This document shows, piece after piece, positions 53,701 to 63,814 of a DNA stretch of 64,000 nucleotides; the first letter of the stretch is position 1; the number at the start of each line of letters is the position of its first letter. The notes below the pieces were generated by a model. It made no database searches and was not told the origin of the DNA. It worked only from the letters and a program-made list of their open reading frames with translations. This DNA is from Stercorarius parasiticus (lineage: Eukaryota > Chordata > Aves > Charadriiformes > Stercorariidae). Location: contig VWZL01000439.1 in the NCBI GenBank assembly GCA_013396915.1, positions 1,106 through 65,105 on the forward strand, written 5' to 3'. A program made the position numbers and the translations under genes.

Positions 53701-56700
53701 AACCAGCAGGGAATATGAAGGCCAACAAAAGGACATCTACATACAGCACATGAGCAGCAGTAAGATGACGCTGAGGAAAGTGTGGGCCTGCTGCTGAATG
53801 GTGTAGGGACACATTCAGTACACAGAAAAGGCCAAAGCACTGAAGAGCAAAGTCTCTCAGGCCTCCCATGTTCCCAAACCTAATGCCAAAGTCAGAGGGA
53901 GCAAAGCATTCCCCACAATAAAGGGAGATCAAATTAGCGATCACAACAGCAAATCCAACACATGCAACTCCTTAAGGCTGAATGGGATGCACCCAGAACT
54001 GCTAAGGACAGTGTTATTACAAGATGACACTATCATTTTGAGTGGCCATGGAGCTCAGGAGAAATTTCTGGTGACTTGGAAAGAAAAAAAGAAAAGAGAC
54101 AAAATATATCCACAAGAAGAAAAATCCAGGAAAAAACAGGGAATGTTATACAACAAACCCACCTGGAAGCCATTTCCAGGCACACAAAGGTAAAAAAAGT
54201 GACTGAGAACATCCAGCATAGATTTACAAATGGCAAATTATGCCTAACCAACCTGACTGCCTTCTTAACAAGTCAATGGTCTTGGTGGATGAGAGGAGAG
54301 CCACATACACCATTTAACTTGACTTAGCAACGCTTATGACAATGTCTCATGCAGTGTCCTTGCAGCCAAACTGGAGATACATAAACGGAATGGATGGACT
54401 CTAAGGAGAGATAAGATCTAGATGGATCATTCAGATCAAACAGTTGTGATCACTGGTATGAAGTCCAGGTGGTGGCCAGTTACTGATGTCACTCCCTAAG
54501 GACATCCCAATACTGCTTAATATCCTCAGTGACTGCCCAGGTTCTTCATTAATGACCTCAAAACAGGACAGAATGCACACACAACAAGTTCACATTCAAC
54601 ACCAAATCAGGGAGAGCAGTTGACGTGCTGGAGGTCAGTGCTGCTACTCAGGGGCATCTCAGCAGGCTTGAGAAAGAGGCTGTCAGAATCTCAAAGAAAA
54701 ATGTAAAGTCCTGCACATCGCATGGAAAAATCCCAGTGCAGGCTGGGGACAAATGGCTAAAAAGTAGCTTTGCAGAAAAGAAGCTTGCAGTCCTCACAGT
54801 CAAGTTGAACATGAGTAAGCAGGGAGCCCTTGTGACAATGAGGTCAAGTGCACACTGATTTGCATTAACTAGGGCGTAGCCAGCAGGTCAAGGAAAGTGA
54901 TTCCTCTCCTCTGTGCAACACGCATCTGAGCACTATGTCCAGTTTGGGACAGTACAAGAAAGTCATTGACATAGTGGAGTAAATCCAGTGACAGGCCACA
55001 AAGGTGGCTTAGGGATTACAGCATGTAATGTAAAAGGAAAGGTGAGGGAACCGGGTGTGTTCAATCCTAAAACAAGGCGGCTACAGGGAGATTTTACAGC
55101 TATCTTCTGCTACTTTACAACAGGGTCTCAACTTAATACAATCTAAGGATGTATCTCTTTTTTTAGGGAAATTTTAGGCTATTGACGATGGGCTGTCTAC
55201 AGTGCCCACACCATCTGTAGCAAGAGCTGCAGTAACAATAACACAACAGTGGGAAATGTTATGAAAAAGACAGAACAGCATAAGAGAATGCTCAAAGTGC
55301 CATCACATACTAGGCTTTTATTGAAGTAAGATAACCAGGATTGTTAACAGAAATCTTGGTTTCTTCTTTAAAGTTTAAAAACAGTTTGACTTTATTACAA
55401 AAGAACGTAAATGCCTACAGCAGACATCTTGTTACTCTGCACTAAGCTCTATTTTGCTCAACAGTACTTTAAACAGTAGCAGCCTGCTCAGACAGCCAAG
55501 TGGAACTGTCTCCACTGCACATCAGTAGGAAGCGAAACCAAGCGGGTTATCATCACAGCAAGGCCCTTTGAGCAAAGCCAGGTGCATGCAACTGATTTAA
55601 TTGGGATGAGGTGTTCCAGTATCTGCGTCCCCAAACTTCCAAGGATATTTTCTAGAATTTGGATTTTTCAGCATCACAGAAGTGACTGGAAGCCCATGTC
55701 CCACTAAAAGTTAGCATGGAGAGACCCAAATCCCTCTCAGCGCAGTTACTCGTTTCATCTAGTCTTTCCATTACACGGAGGAAGAAACTACACAAAAGCA
55801 ACTGCAAAAAAATTTGACCAACACCCAGCATTGCTTACCACTTTACTTTGCAGGTTTGCGTGTTCCATTCCACAATGTGTTTGTCGTCTGAACAGCTATA
55901 CAAGCAGCAGTTGTCTTGATGCCATCTCACACAGTTTACTTTATTGTCATGACCACCATACTACAAAAAGTGAGAGGGTCAAGTCATTAATAAACGAAGA
56001 TTGTCTTTTCCACACCAACAATGTAAACTAGCTGCTCTTTCAAGAACTAAATTCAAACCATTGGCAACTTGAAGAGTGAATGTGGTTTTAAAGACACATA
56101 CATTTACGTAAGTGAAAGATATTTAATCTTTTGATACGTACACATAAACATTTGAATTGATTCTTGTGCTAGCAGTTAACAAAAAAATTGTCCTGCCCAC
56201 TATTTTTATAGACACAGCCAAACAAGGCTGCCTAACAGTATAAAATTTGCTCAAACTAAAGGCTAGCACAGATGTCTTGCTGACAGTCACCTAAGTGCCT
56301 GCACACTTAAGTACATTCAGAGATGAGTAGCCTTCCCTTTGTACTCCGCATTTGAGAGCGAGCTATCAATCAGGTCAGAAGACCCTGCAAAGGGGTACCA
56401 TTCACCTCCCAACAACCAAAATCTCTGCAGCTCAAACATACCCTTTAACAGTTTATAAAAATATTTCCTAGAGTTTATAAAATTTCACTATTTGAATCGG
56501 CACCAGCCAGATTAGACTACTCCCAAAAGTGTCACTGCAAATCAGGTTTGAGCAAGATAAAATACATCACAGCAAGACATTCTGTTTCATAAGGACAACT
56601 AAAAGTGACAGCTCTTACTCTAGCAGGAATAATCTTTTAATTAAACCTATCTGTAAAAAACAAAGCACTCGCCAAATAACATCTGCTATCCTGCTCCTAT

Positions 56701-59700
56701 AGGAGAGCAGCCAGTGCTTACAAACTGACCGAAACTGTAAATTTTAACCTGAAATTCCTTTATTTTGTTCAGTTTTCAGGTATAAATACAGGTTTTCCAT
56801 AAAATAGAGTTGATACTCACTAGCTAGTGTCACTTGCTCATATCATGATTTTAAGCCGCCATTCCTTTCTCTAAATTCATGTACATTTATCACCGTACAT
56901 ACAACTAACAGTTTAGAAACAAAAGCATGCCCAAGCATCTCAAAGTATAGCACAGAGTCATTGATACAGATTTATTTTTGTTTGTTATGTAACCCAAGAC
57001 TAAAACCAAGGTACTCGGGAATAACAGGGAAGTTATCAATGAGAAAGGCAAAATGAAAACCAGCATATCTCATTTGAGAAAGGTAATGTGCTGAGAGACC
57101 TCAAAAAGCTTCCACAAGGGAGGTATGTTTACAGAAAATCCCATCAACACGACACCTTCCCAAGAATTGATGAGTACTTCAATCCTGCTCTCCTCTCCCA
57201 CAATATTGCGCAGAAACTGAGGGTATAACAATCCCATGGAGGACTTAACTCTCCAGTTAGGTATTTCATCATTACTGTTATTTTTAATGCAAAAACACAA
57301 ACCCATGCACAATGTTAAGATATTGAATTAACTTCGAAACCAAGATTTCTTAACGTGTACATACTGCCAACAATAGAAAAAGCACAACTTGAAGATTCTC
57401 AAGCACCTGAATTGCTGCATCTCTATCCATATATGCAAGAAAAAAAAGAAAAGTCTGGGTTTTTTTTAAGAAAAAAAAATCCTGAATAATTAGGCTAGCT
57501 TATTCCATTTTTGAGCAGCAGAAAGAAGAGCATAAACTGTCTGACACCATCAGTATTTGGTAGCATGTGATGAAGAGTGTATTACTTACTAGCTTGCTCT
57601 GTAATTCTCCTTTTACTGTGCTGTACAACAAAACACTACCAACTGCTGTACCAATAGCCAGAATATCTAACTGCTTGTCCACTTCTGCAACTTCAGACTT
57701 CCGTTTTTTCCTCTGTGGACCATCCTGGAAAATCAAAAAAGAGAAAACATGAAATAAATTAGGCTGACCAGCTAATCCTAGTGCTAAAGCAGATGGGAAA
57801 ATCACATCTGTAAGTTTGAGACCCAGTCAGCCAGTACAAACTCTGCCAGGACACAAAATGAAGACACTGAAGGGCACTGCAACCGAGAGAACCATCTTGT
57901 ACCTCCATGTACAAGGTAACAAAGTTGCTATGAGTCACTTGGAAACATTTGATGGAGGCCATTTTGCTAGCCTAACAACCACATACATGAGAGAAAAAAA
58001 CCCCACATTTAAATTTTCAACAGAGCTCGTGTCCCAGAGGCAAAGATCAACACGATCAGAACACATCATCCACAAAGTGGAAACACTTCATCAAGAATGA
58101 TCAGTTTATTTTTTCTCAAAAGCTATTCAGAAGAGTCTTGCAAATATTAAACATTCATAATACCTCTTAAAAAGAAAGTGCTACCCCACTCCGCAGAGAG
58201 AAGCAACCAGGACTTGAAGCCAAGTGCTCTACCCAGGTCCTGTTGTCAGTACCAGAGGTCCTACTATGATCAGGCAATTCTTAAATCTTCATTCTCTTGC
58301 TTCGCAAGTGCTATCAACCAACCACTTCAAGGAGGAATTTCACTTAAGCTCTCTTAACCAAAAACGGGTGAATGCAGCACGTAACTGTGAAGGGGAAAAG
58401 GAGTAAAGCTGGCTCTTAAGCACATAAAACTAAAATAAAGAGGGCAGAAGCAGTCACTACATTTATTCTCACTAGGTTAATCACACATAATTTATCACAA
58501 AAATACAAAAGAAAAAAGAAAAAAAAACGTTCAAGGACTTCAGAAGAAAAAAAAATCATCCCTAACACTACTGATTAGTTTTTAAATTGGACTTTGGTAA
58601 GTCTCCTTGCATTTGTTACGTCACAGTTCTCCAATTTTAAAACAAAAAATTATACACAAGCTAATGCCTCCTCTACACAACAGATATATTTGCACTGATG
58701 AGCAGCCAGAAGAAGCCAAAGGAGACTCTGATAAACTGTGACCAATCAGCTCTGTGAAAGTTCCATGCGTTGTAGCTAATCTGCAATACAACAGGCATCA
58801 CACGGCAAACGTAAATAATTTTTACTCAGGTCCAGAGATATAACAACAATCAGGATTTGAAGGTTTTCACCACAACTAAGATTTAAAATTTTAACAATGC
58901 AGGATAAATACTTTGGTTCTTTGAAGTAGGACTTTCTTTTCCTCTGTATTTAACATGGACAACACCTTCTGCAAGGAAAAGTGTTTTGATTTAGGCCAAT
59001 AAATACCAAAATGCTATATAGATACTTTTACAAAAAAAGCAGGCTCTTGAGAAAAGAGATTACATTGGGTTTTGGCAAGCATTTGTTTAGGCTTCATCTT
59101 TCCTGGTAAAGAAGTGTTTTACGAAAACAAAGGTGCTGAGAAACCACCACAGTTGCAAAGCACAACCAAGTAAATCAACCTGGTTTTCAGAAAATATAAA
59201 AGACTCAATTAGTTAAAATTTTGGCAGCAATGCCAACTAAGCCATCCTGAAACTGCTGTCTGACATGCAAAGACAAGGACCACATAGCCAGTGGAGACAA
59301 AAGTACAGTTTATGTGTTTTCCAGTACTTTTTGCTCTCTTTATGTAGCTTTACTAATTATTCCACACACCCCCACTGCGAAGCAAAACCACAATTACAAA
59401 CAGATTTTATTCGCTTCCCTTGCATAAATCTTTTTAACTAAAATTTGTTCACCCTACATTTCAGTTTGTTATGGCAAATTTCCCTTGGAACAACCCAAGG
59501 ATACTACGAAATTCCCATTAAAGTCCACAGTTACTTCCAATGTCAAGAAAGCCAGAGGCAGTGAATGTTTTTCCAATTATTTTTTCGTATTTATTTCTTT
59601 AATGACCACTCTTAATCAGCATTAATAGTGGGGCATTTTGTTAGAATTTTTTGCATGAAAGAAAAGCCAGTGGAAAATTCAGACACCTATTAACGTTGGA

Positions 59701-62700
59701 GATTATTTGAAAAAAAACACTATGAGAACTAAAATCTTAAAAATAAAAAAAAAAATCAATCGATCTTCTCTACCCTGCATTAGATTAGTACATAGACAGA
59801 CTACCAACTGCAGTAGAGATCCATGTGGAATTCACTTGTGGATCAGGGTCTTACAGGTAAGAGCACCCTGTTTTCATGGACAGTATAGGACAGGGGAGCT
59901 GAACTATACCAAGTATCAGTTTCCTTTTAATTGGTTTGTTTTGGGTTTTTTTCCCAGATTTATGGAAACTCAAGTTTATTTATAAATCCTTCAGTTTTGC
60001 CTGAAAAACCACAGCGTTTTATGTAGTAGAGGTAGGTAAAAGTTACTTGTAAGTGGAGTGTGCACATATTTTTCCATAATGTTCTTACTTGAGGTCAGCC
60101 AATGAGACTTTTGGTTTTTTTTAAAGAGAAATCCAATCTCTGCTGCCCACGTGTGAAGTAAAGCACTTCAAACACCGAAATGAAGGGAGGCCCAAGAGTC
60201 TTGAGAGTTGAAGATGGCGGAGCAGTTGCAAGTTATTAGGGAGAAAGTGGAAGAAGGTATTTTGACAGTCGGTAGTCCACATGCTCTTGCACAAGGCACC
60301 ACTTCATGGAGCAGGAGATGGTGAACACCACCAGCAGGAAACACTGACACTACAAAAGCACACGTGCAGAGGACATCCTAATAAGCCACCACTGTATCAG
60401 CAATTCCAGGGCCTGCAGATCAAACTTAATTTCTAATATTCCCCTGTAACACATGGCCTTCATTAACATGGCAGCAGTCCAAACCATACTTGGTTTAGGC
60501 GTAACTTGGCCAAACACCATTTAAAGATATCTACTAGCACAGTTTTACTCCTGAACACCGGACACTGGTACTATCCAGAGAGACGTCAACTCCCCAGGAA
60601 TAAAAAAATTAAAAAAAAAAAGATTAAATAATGTCAGAAAAACCACATTCAATAAAATATGTTTGGCAGAATCATCACGCCTTTGGTTCTTCAGTTCAGC
60701 CTAAAGACAAACCAATGAATTATAAAAGTTTATGGCAAAATTATTCCAAGAAATGGTACATTTTCCAGGTCCACTTGAAAACTTACCAACTTTCAAGCAG
60801 TGGACAGCATTCAAACTACTGGAATAATTAAAAAGCACTGAGGGGTAGCCAAATGCTGCCTGATTAAGTTTGTTTTCCATACAACCCTAAACCAGGTTAA
60901 ACTGGAGCATCTGTGGCTTTTAGGGGTTGGTGTCTAGAAAAGGCTTAGTTTTAAAAGCCACTCAGAAACCTCCAGTGCTTGACTTACAGCACCACAGCAG
61001 TGCACTATGTTAGGTCAAGTTTTATTTCACACACGATAGATTAACACCATTTTCACATGCCAGCTTCAGTTTATTTAAGAATGAAGAATTCTCCACAGGC
61101 CTGCAATGCATGTATCCTTTTTTCTTCAAAGTTACATGACAAACGAACAGGTTAAGACCAATCTAAAATTAACCCTTTCTGCCACATTCTTCAAATGTTC
61201 TGGGAGTTTTCAAAGTCCAGGGACAAAGCTGCTCAACTGAGAAAAGTGAGACAATACTGTCTTCCTTTGGATTGGTAATCTGTGTTAAGCATTTTGAAAT
61301 ATCTCTTACAGTACTTCAAATATACTAAATTATTGATATACCAGATGTTTTAAAAAGCCCTCCCTACTTCTTATGATAAAGGGGGTGGATTTCACATACT
61401 TTATCCAAGGGATAATTTTTTTGTCTCAGGAAATGGTATGTTCTAGCTAAGGACATGTTGAAGGACTACTTCAACATAAAGAGGATGCAAAGGTACCTTA
61501 CTGTATATACTCCAGATATTTTCAGGGCGAGTATTCATCTGAGGTGAATTTAAATAAAACAAATTCAAGGTGGAGAACACCCAAGCCCCCTGACGTCTGC
61601 TCTGAATAAAGCTACTGAATACCTTCTCGCAGGATTCCTGAGCTTGAGAAGACACACGATGGACAGCATAGCAGCTTGCATGGAAATACTTACAAAGGTA
61701 AGGGAGTACAGAGAAATACTACCTTTACTGGAATGTGAACTGTACGTAAGCTAAGTGGACACACAGCAGCGGACCTGCTCTATAGCATCACCTTTTCGAT
61801 TAAGGTGAGATGTGCCATGAAGTAACATACCTCGCTCCTTCAAGGAAGGCTTCTTCCATGCAGGTTATATGAAAACCAAATCATTTTACACAGTCAGTGC
61901 TTCTGTTGATAGCCCCCTCTTTTTTTGTTTGTTTAAAAAAANACGTGTGGACATGCCCCACGAACTGCGTGGATTGGGGGGGTGGTATCCCGTAGCCGAA
62001 CGCCGCGAAGCTCTATTCCTCCCCTACGGAACCCTCACTCCCGTTCCCCAACACCGGGACGCCGGGTATCCGCTCCCCGGCCCGCCCGTCCACGCCGACC
62101 CTCCGCCACATGGCGCCGANNNNNNNNNNNNNNNNNNNNNNNNNNNNNNNNNNNNNNNNNNNNNNNNNNNNNNNNNNNNNNNNNNNNNNNNNNNNNNNNN
62201 NNNNNNNNNNNNNNNNNNNNNNNNNNNNNNNNNNNNNNNNNNNNNNNNNNNNNNNNNNNNNNNNNNNNNNNNNNNNNNNNNNNNNNNNNNNNNNNNNNNN
62301 NNNNNNNNNNNNNNNNNNNNNNNNNNNNNNNNNNNNNNNNNNNNNNNNNNNNNNNNNNNNNNNNNNNNNNNNNNNNNNNNNNNNNNNNNNNNNNNNNNNN
62401 NNNNNNNNNNNNNNNNNNNNNNNNNNNNNNNNNNNNNNNNNNNNNNNNNNNNNNNNNNNNNNNNNNNNNNNNNNNNNNNNNNNNNNNNNNNNNNNNNNNA
62501 ATAATAAAGCATCCAGTGCCGCTTCCCCCACTGACACGTGAAGTTTACCCTGTAACCAACAATCCTGCGATGCTCCTCTGGGGGGAGTGAATCCCGCCCC
62601 CCNCACGGTGCGTGTGTATCCCCTCACCCCCCTTTTTCCCTCACAGACTCACACACACACCCCCCATACCTTGCTGGGGGGCGGGCGTCCCCCCGGCGGG

Positions 62701-62900
62701 GCCCAGGCCAGGCAAGTGCAGGCAGCGCTGAGGTGGGCGGAGGGCACGTACTCCTGCTGCAACCGGCTGCTCGCCGTCTCCCACACCCGCAGCCGCCCAT
62801 CCGGGCCGGAGATAGCGAAAAAACGGCAGTCGCGGGGGGAGAAGGCGCATAAGGCTGCCGCCATCGCCACCACCTCCCCACCACACGCTGCCGCCGCCAT
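38781..62900 (-). CDS. WDR43: WDR43 (UTP5), complete 18-exon gene
   Basis: Nucleolar WD40 protein of the UTP-A part of the small-subunit processome, needed for rDNA transcription and pre-18S processing. Coding exons in order: 62900-62670, 57724-57590, 55960-55839, 50888-50768, 49890-49751, 49263-49161, 48094-48030, 47663-47492, 47043-46957, 45099-44968, 44509-44372, 43542-43456, 42055-42024, 41170-41107, 40199-40086, 39639-39570, 39050-38995, 38900-38781 (TAA at 38783-38781). All junctions are GT-AG and phases match, giving 662 residues; human WDR43 is about 677. Residues 1 to about 300 hold WD-repeat motifs ([60 protein letters not shown]). Residues about 440-580 form the Utp12-type helical domain ([45 protein letters not shown]). 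The tail is acidic ([23 protein letters not shown]). The start has a good Kozak context (GCGCCATGG). Introns 3, 4, 5 and 9 host box C/D snoRNAs, and intron 1 contains an assembly gap. Confidence 0.97.
39363..39389 (+). repeat. G-quadruplex-capable (GGGA/GGGC)n tract
   Basis: Seven uninterrupted GGG runs separated by single bases, in WDR43 intron 16. The G-rich strand is the template strand of WDR43. Confidence 0.9.
42024..42055 (-). other. WDR43: 32-nt WDR43 exon 13
   Basis: A very short internal exon, acceptor CTTTTAG and donor CAG/GTAAGAG, encoding [10 protein letters not shown] plus two bases of a Ser codon. It joins in phase to exon 14, and the peptide matches the human LTKRLQGHPNS segment. 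It is listed separately because a short exon like this is easily missed. Confidence 0.92.
46068..46150 (-). ncRNA. SNORD53: Box C/D snoRNA, SNORD53 type, WDR43 intron 9
   Basis: In host sense: terminal stem arm GCATGC (46150-46145), C box GTGATGA (46143-46137), D' box CTGA (46112-46109), a C'-like GTGAAGA, D box CTGA (46077-46074) and the closing arm GCATGC (46073-46068), which pairs perfectly with the first. The 13 nt before the D box, TTCTCTTGGCTGT, pair with 28S rRNA ACAGCCAAGGGAA with one G-U pair. The base five nucleotides from the D box is G, so the predicted 2'-O-methyl target is the first C of AGCC. A second 10-nt complementarity, TGGTTTCGCT (46127-46118), covers the rRNA just upstream. 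The 28S sequence and the mammalian fact that WDR43 hosts SNORD53 and SNORD92 are from memory. It sits about 970 nt above the next 3' splice site. Confidence 0.9.
49554..49642 (-). ncRNA. SNORD92: Box C/D snoRNA, SNORD92 type, WDR43 intron 5
   Basis: C box GTGATGA (49635-49629), D' box CTGA (49603-49600) and D box CTGA (49564-49561) are closed by ATGC/GCAT pairing that extends with wobbles. The guide CCTTGGCTGTG (49576-49566) matches 28S rRNA CACAGCCAAGG over 11 nt. Relative to the intron 3 and intron 9 copies, one extra dinucleotide lies between guide and D box. The base five nucleotides from the D box is therefore T, which predicts methylation of the A two positions upstream of the SNORD53-type target. 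GTGGTTTC (49617-49610) pairs with adjacent rRNA. SNORD92 is the mammalian WDR43-intron snoRNA I recall for this neighbouring A; the subtype name is less sure than the snoRNA call. Confidence 0.87.
50545..50632 (-). ncRNA. SNORD92: Box C/D snoRNA, SNORD92 type, WDR43 intron 4
   Basis: C box GTGATGA (50627-50621), D' box CTGA (50595-50592), D box CTGA (50556-50553). The ends close by TGCT/AGCA pairing, and an outer CCAGC/GCTGG pair (50643-50639 with 50544-50540) could lengthen the stem. The guide CCTTGGCTGTG (50568-50558) is identical to that of the intron 5 copy, and the D-box spacing predicts the same A target. TGTGGTTTC (50610-50602) gives a 9-nt adjacent complementarity. The two copies are about 1 kb apart in neighbouring introns and differ outside the boxes and guides, which points to old duplication with conserved guide function. 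Confidence 0.87.
52760..55165 (+). mobile_element. Ancient, heavily decayed CR1 LINE in WDR43 intron 3
   Basis: The plus strand carries CR1 ORF2 signatures in the right order. Endonuclease: [20 protein letters not shown] then ITEKQW, about 52800-52890. Reverse transcriptase: [20 protein letters not shown], about 54210-54270. Late ORF2: [20 protein letters not shown], about 54740-54800. Then the 3'-side block around 54900-55160. Frames are badly broken, so this is older than the copies at 1-2770 and 19469-20665. It lies antisense to WDR43. Four Ns at 53307-53310 fall inside it. Confidence 0.8.
55483..55563 (-). ncRNA. SNORD53: Box C/D snoRNA, SNORD53 type, WDR43 intron 3
   Basis: C box GTGATGA (55556-55550), D' box CTGA (55525-55522), D box CTGA (55491-55488). 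Terminal stem CTTGCT/AGCAGG contains one wobble. The guide CTTGGCTGT (55500-55492) matches 28S ACAGCCAAG over 9 nt, with further pairing after a bulge. The base five nucleotides from D is G, so it predicts the same C target as the intron 9 copy. TGGTTTCGCT (55540-55531) repeats the 10-nt second complementarity. It lies about 275 nt below the exon 3 donor, with the CR1 insertion further down the same intron. Confidence 0.87.
57725..62669 (-). other. WDR43: WDR43 intron 1
   Basis: The second largest WDR43 intron. It holds AT-rich sequence with poly-A tracts, then turns abruptly GC-rich after 61942. It contains the 380-base gap and two single Ns. No RNA gene passed inspection here. Confidence 0.8.
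61942..62603. other. Assembly gap block (N at 61942, 62120-62499 and 62603)
   Basis: Two short islands, 61943-62119 (very GC-rich) and 62500-62602, are bounded by Ns. The order, orientation and even origin of these islands are not proven by the sequence. Confidence 0.9.
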
Positions 62901-63580
62901 GGCGCTTCACCTCGCCCGGCCCCTCCGCGCCGGCGCACGCACGGACCGCGTGCTCGCCCCCGCGCGCCTGCGCCGCGCGGCCCGATAACGCCATCCCTGC
63001 GTCATCGGGGCGCGCGGCGCAGGTGTGCGGGGCCGACCGTTAAACGTCTCTTACTGCTTATTCTTCTCTCATGAGGGTCTGGAACGGGCTGCGACGGGCC
63101 GCCTTCTCCACTCATGGGGCGGACGCGGGTGGGAGGCCTCGGAGGCGGGCGTGGGAGGCGTCGCTGTCGCCGCTGGAGCGGGTGAGGCGGCTGCTGCCGC
63201 CGGAGGAAGCGGCGGCGGTGGGGCGGTGCGCGGCCGCTCCTCAGGCTCCCCCTGAGGAGGAGAAGGAGGAGGCTGCGGCCGCCCCTCAGGCGCCTCCTGA
63301 GGCGGCAGGAACGCGTCCCGGCGCTTTCCGCGCCGGGGAGCTGGCGCTGGCGGAGGTGCGGAGAAAGCACAACACGACGCTGAAGCTGTTGTGTCGGCTG
63401 GCGGCGGGTTCGGTGTTGGCCAGCCCCGGCGGCGTCCTGCCTCACCACGACATCATCGGGCAGCTGCCCGGGCAGGTGCTGCGCGCGTCAGCCGGAGCGC
63501 GGTTGCTGCTGAGGCGGCCCTCGCTGGAGGAATACGTGCTGCTGATGCCGCGGGGGCCCACCATCGCCTACCCCAAGGTA
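62640..63580. promoter_or_regulatory. CpG island spanning both first exons
   Basis: GC- and CpG-dense sequence covers the first exons of WDR43 and TRMT61B and the 170 bp between them, as is typical of divergent housekeeping promoters. Confidence 0.85.
62901..63070. promoter_or_regulatory. Bidirectional WDR43/TRMT61B promoter
   Basis: Only 170 bp separate the two divergent start codons. There is no TATA box. GCGCCTGCGC (62964-62973) is one base from the NRF-1 core GCGCATGCGC. CGTCA at 63000-63004 is a CRE/ATF half-site. The factor sites are inferred from motif resemblance only. Confidence 0.8.
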
Positions 63581-63784
63581 CCGGCTGCTCACTGGTACGG
63601 CTGGTGACTTGAGAGGTCACTGGCCAAATGTCACCCTTAGTTACTAAGAATAGTGATGTACGGTGTTTTTCTCACCCACAGGATGTAAGTGCTATGTTAA
63701 TGATGATGGATATCCACCCGGGAGACACTGTTTTGGAAACTGGCAGCGGGTCTGGTGCTATGAGTTTGTTCCTGTCGAGAGCAG
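63071..63784 (+). CDS. TRMT61B: TRMT61B, first two exons; gene continues past the window
   Basis: S-adenosylmethionine-dependent tRNA (adenine-N1) methyltransferase of mitochondria. It makes m1A58 in some mitochondrial tRNAs and m1A in the large mitochondrial rRNA. Exon 1, 63071-63577, gives 169 codons and ends AAG/GTACCG. Exon 2, 63682-63784, has acceptor CACCCACAG and donor GCAG/GTGAGC and ends in phase 1. The N-terminus ([16 protein letters not shown], then [12 protein letters not shown]) is Arg-rich with few acids, suiting a mitochondrial presequence. A variable Ala/Pro/Glu-rich stretch follows (about residues 48-80). The family region then starts: [45 protein letters not shown]. Exon 2 carries [20 protein letters not shown], the SAM-binding motif I. 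The catalytic remainder is outside the window. The ATG context is weak, but no better upstream in-frame start is present. Confidence 0.95.
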
Positions 63785-63814
63785 GTGAGCACCTGGTTTT
63801 AGGAAACAGAAGCA

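Noticed and set aside
57325..57350. TCGAAACCAAGAT in WDR43 intron 2, similar to the second complementarity of the intron 9 snoRNA
   Set aside because: No C or D box lies at the required distance on either side.
60630..60680. Possible fifth C/D snoRNA in WDR43 intron 1 (GTGATGA and CTGA with TGTGGTTT before it, host sense)
   Set aside because: C and D boxes are only about 40 nt apart, there is no terminal stem, no second D box and no TTGGCTGT guide. At most it is a relic; most likely chance.
62013..62627. Long open frames across the 380-base gap
   Set aside because: Most of their length is N and carries no information.
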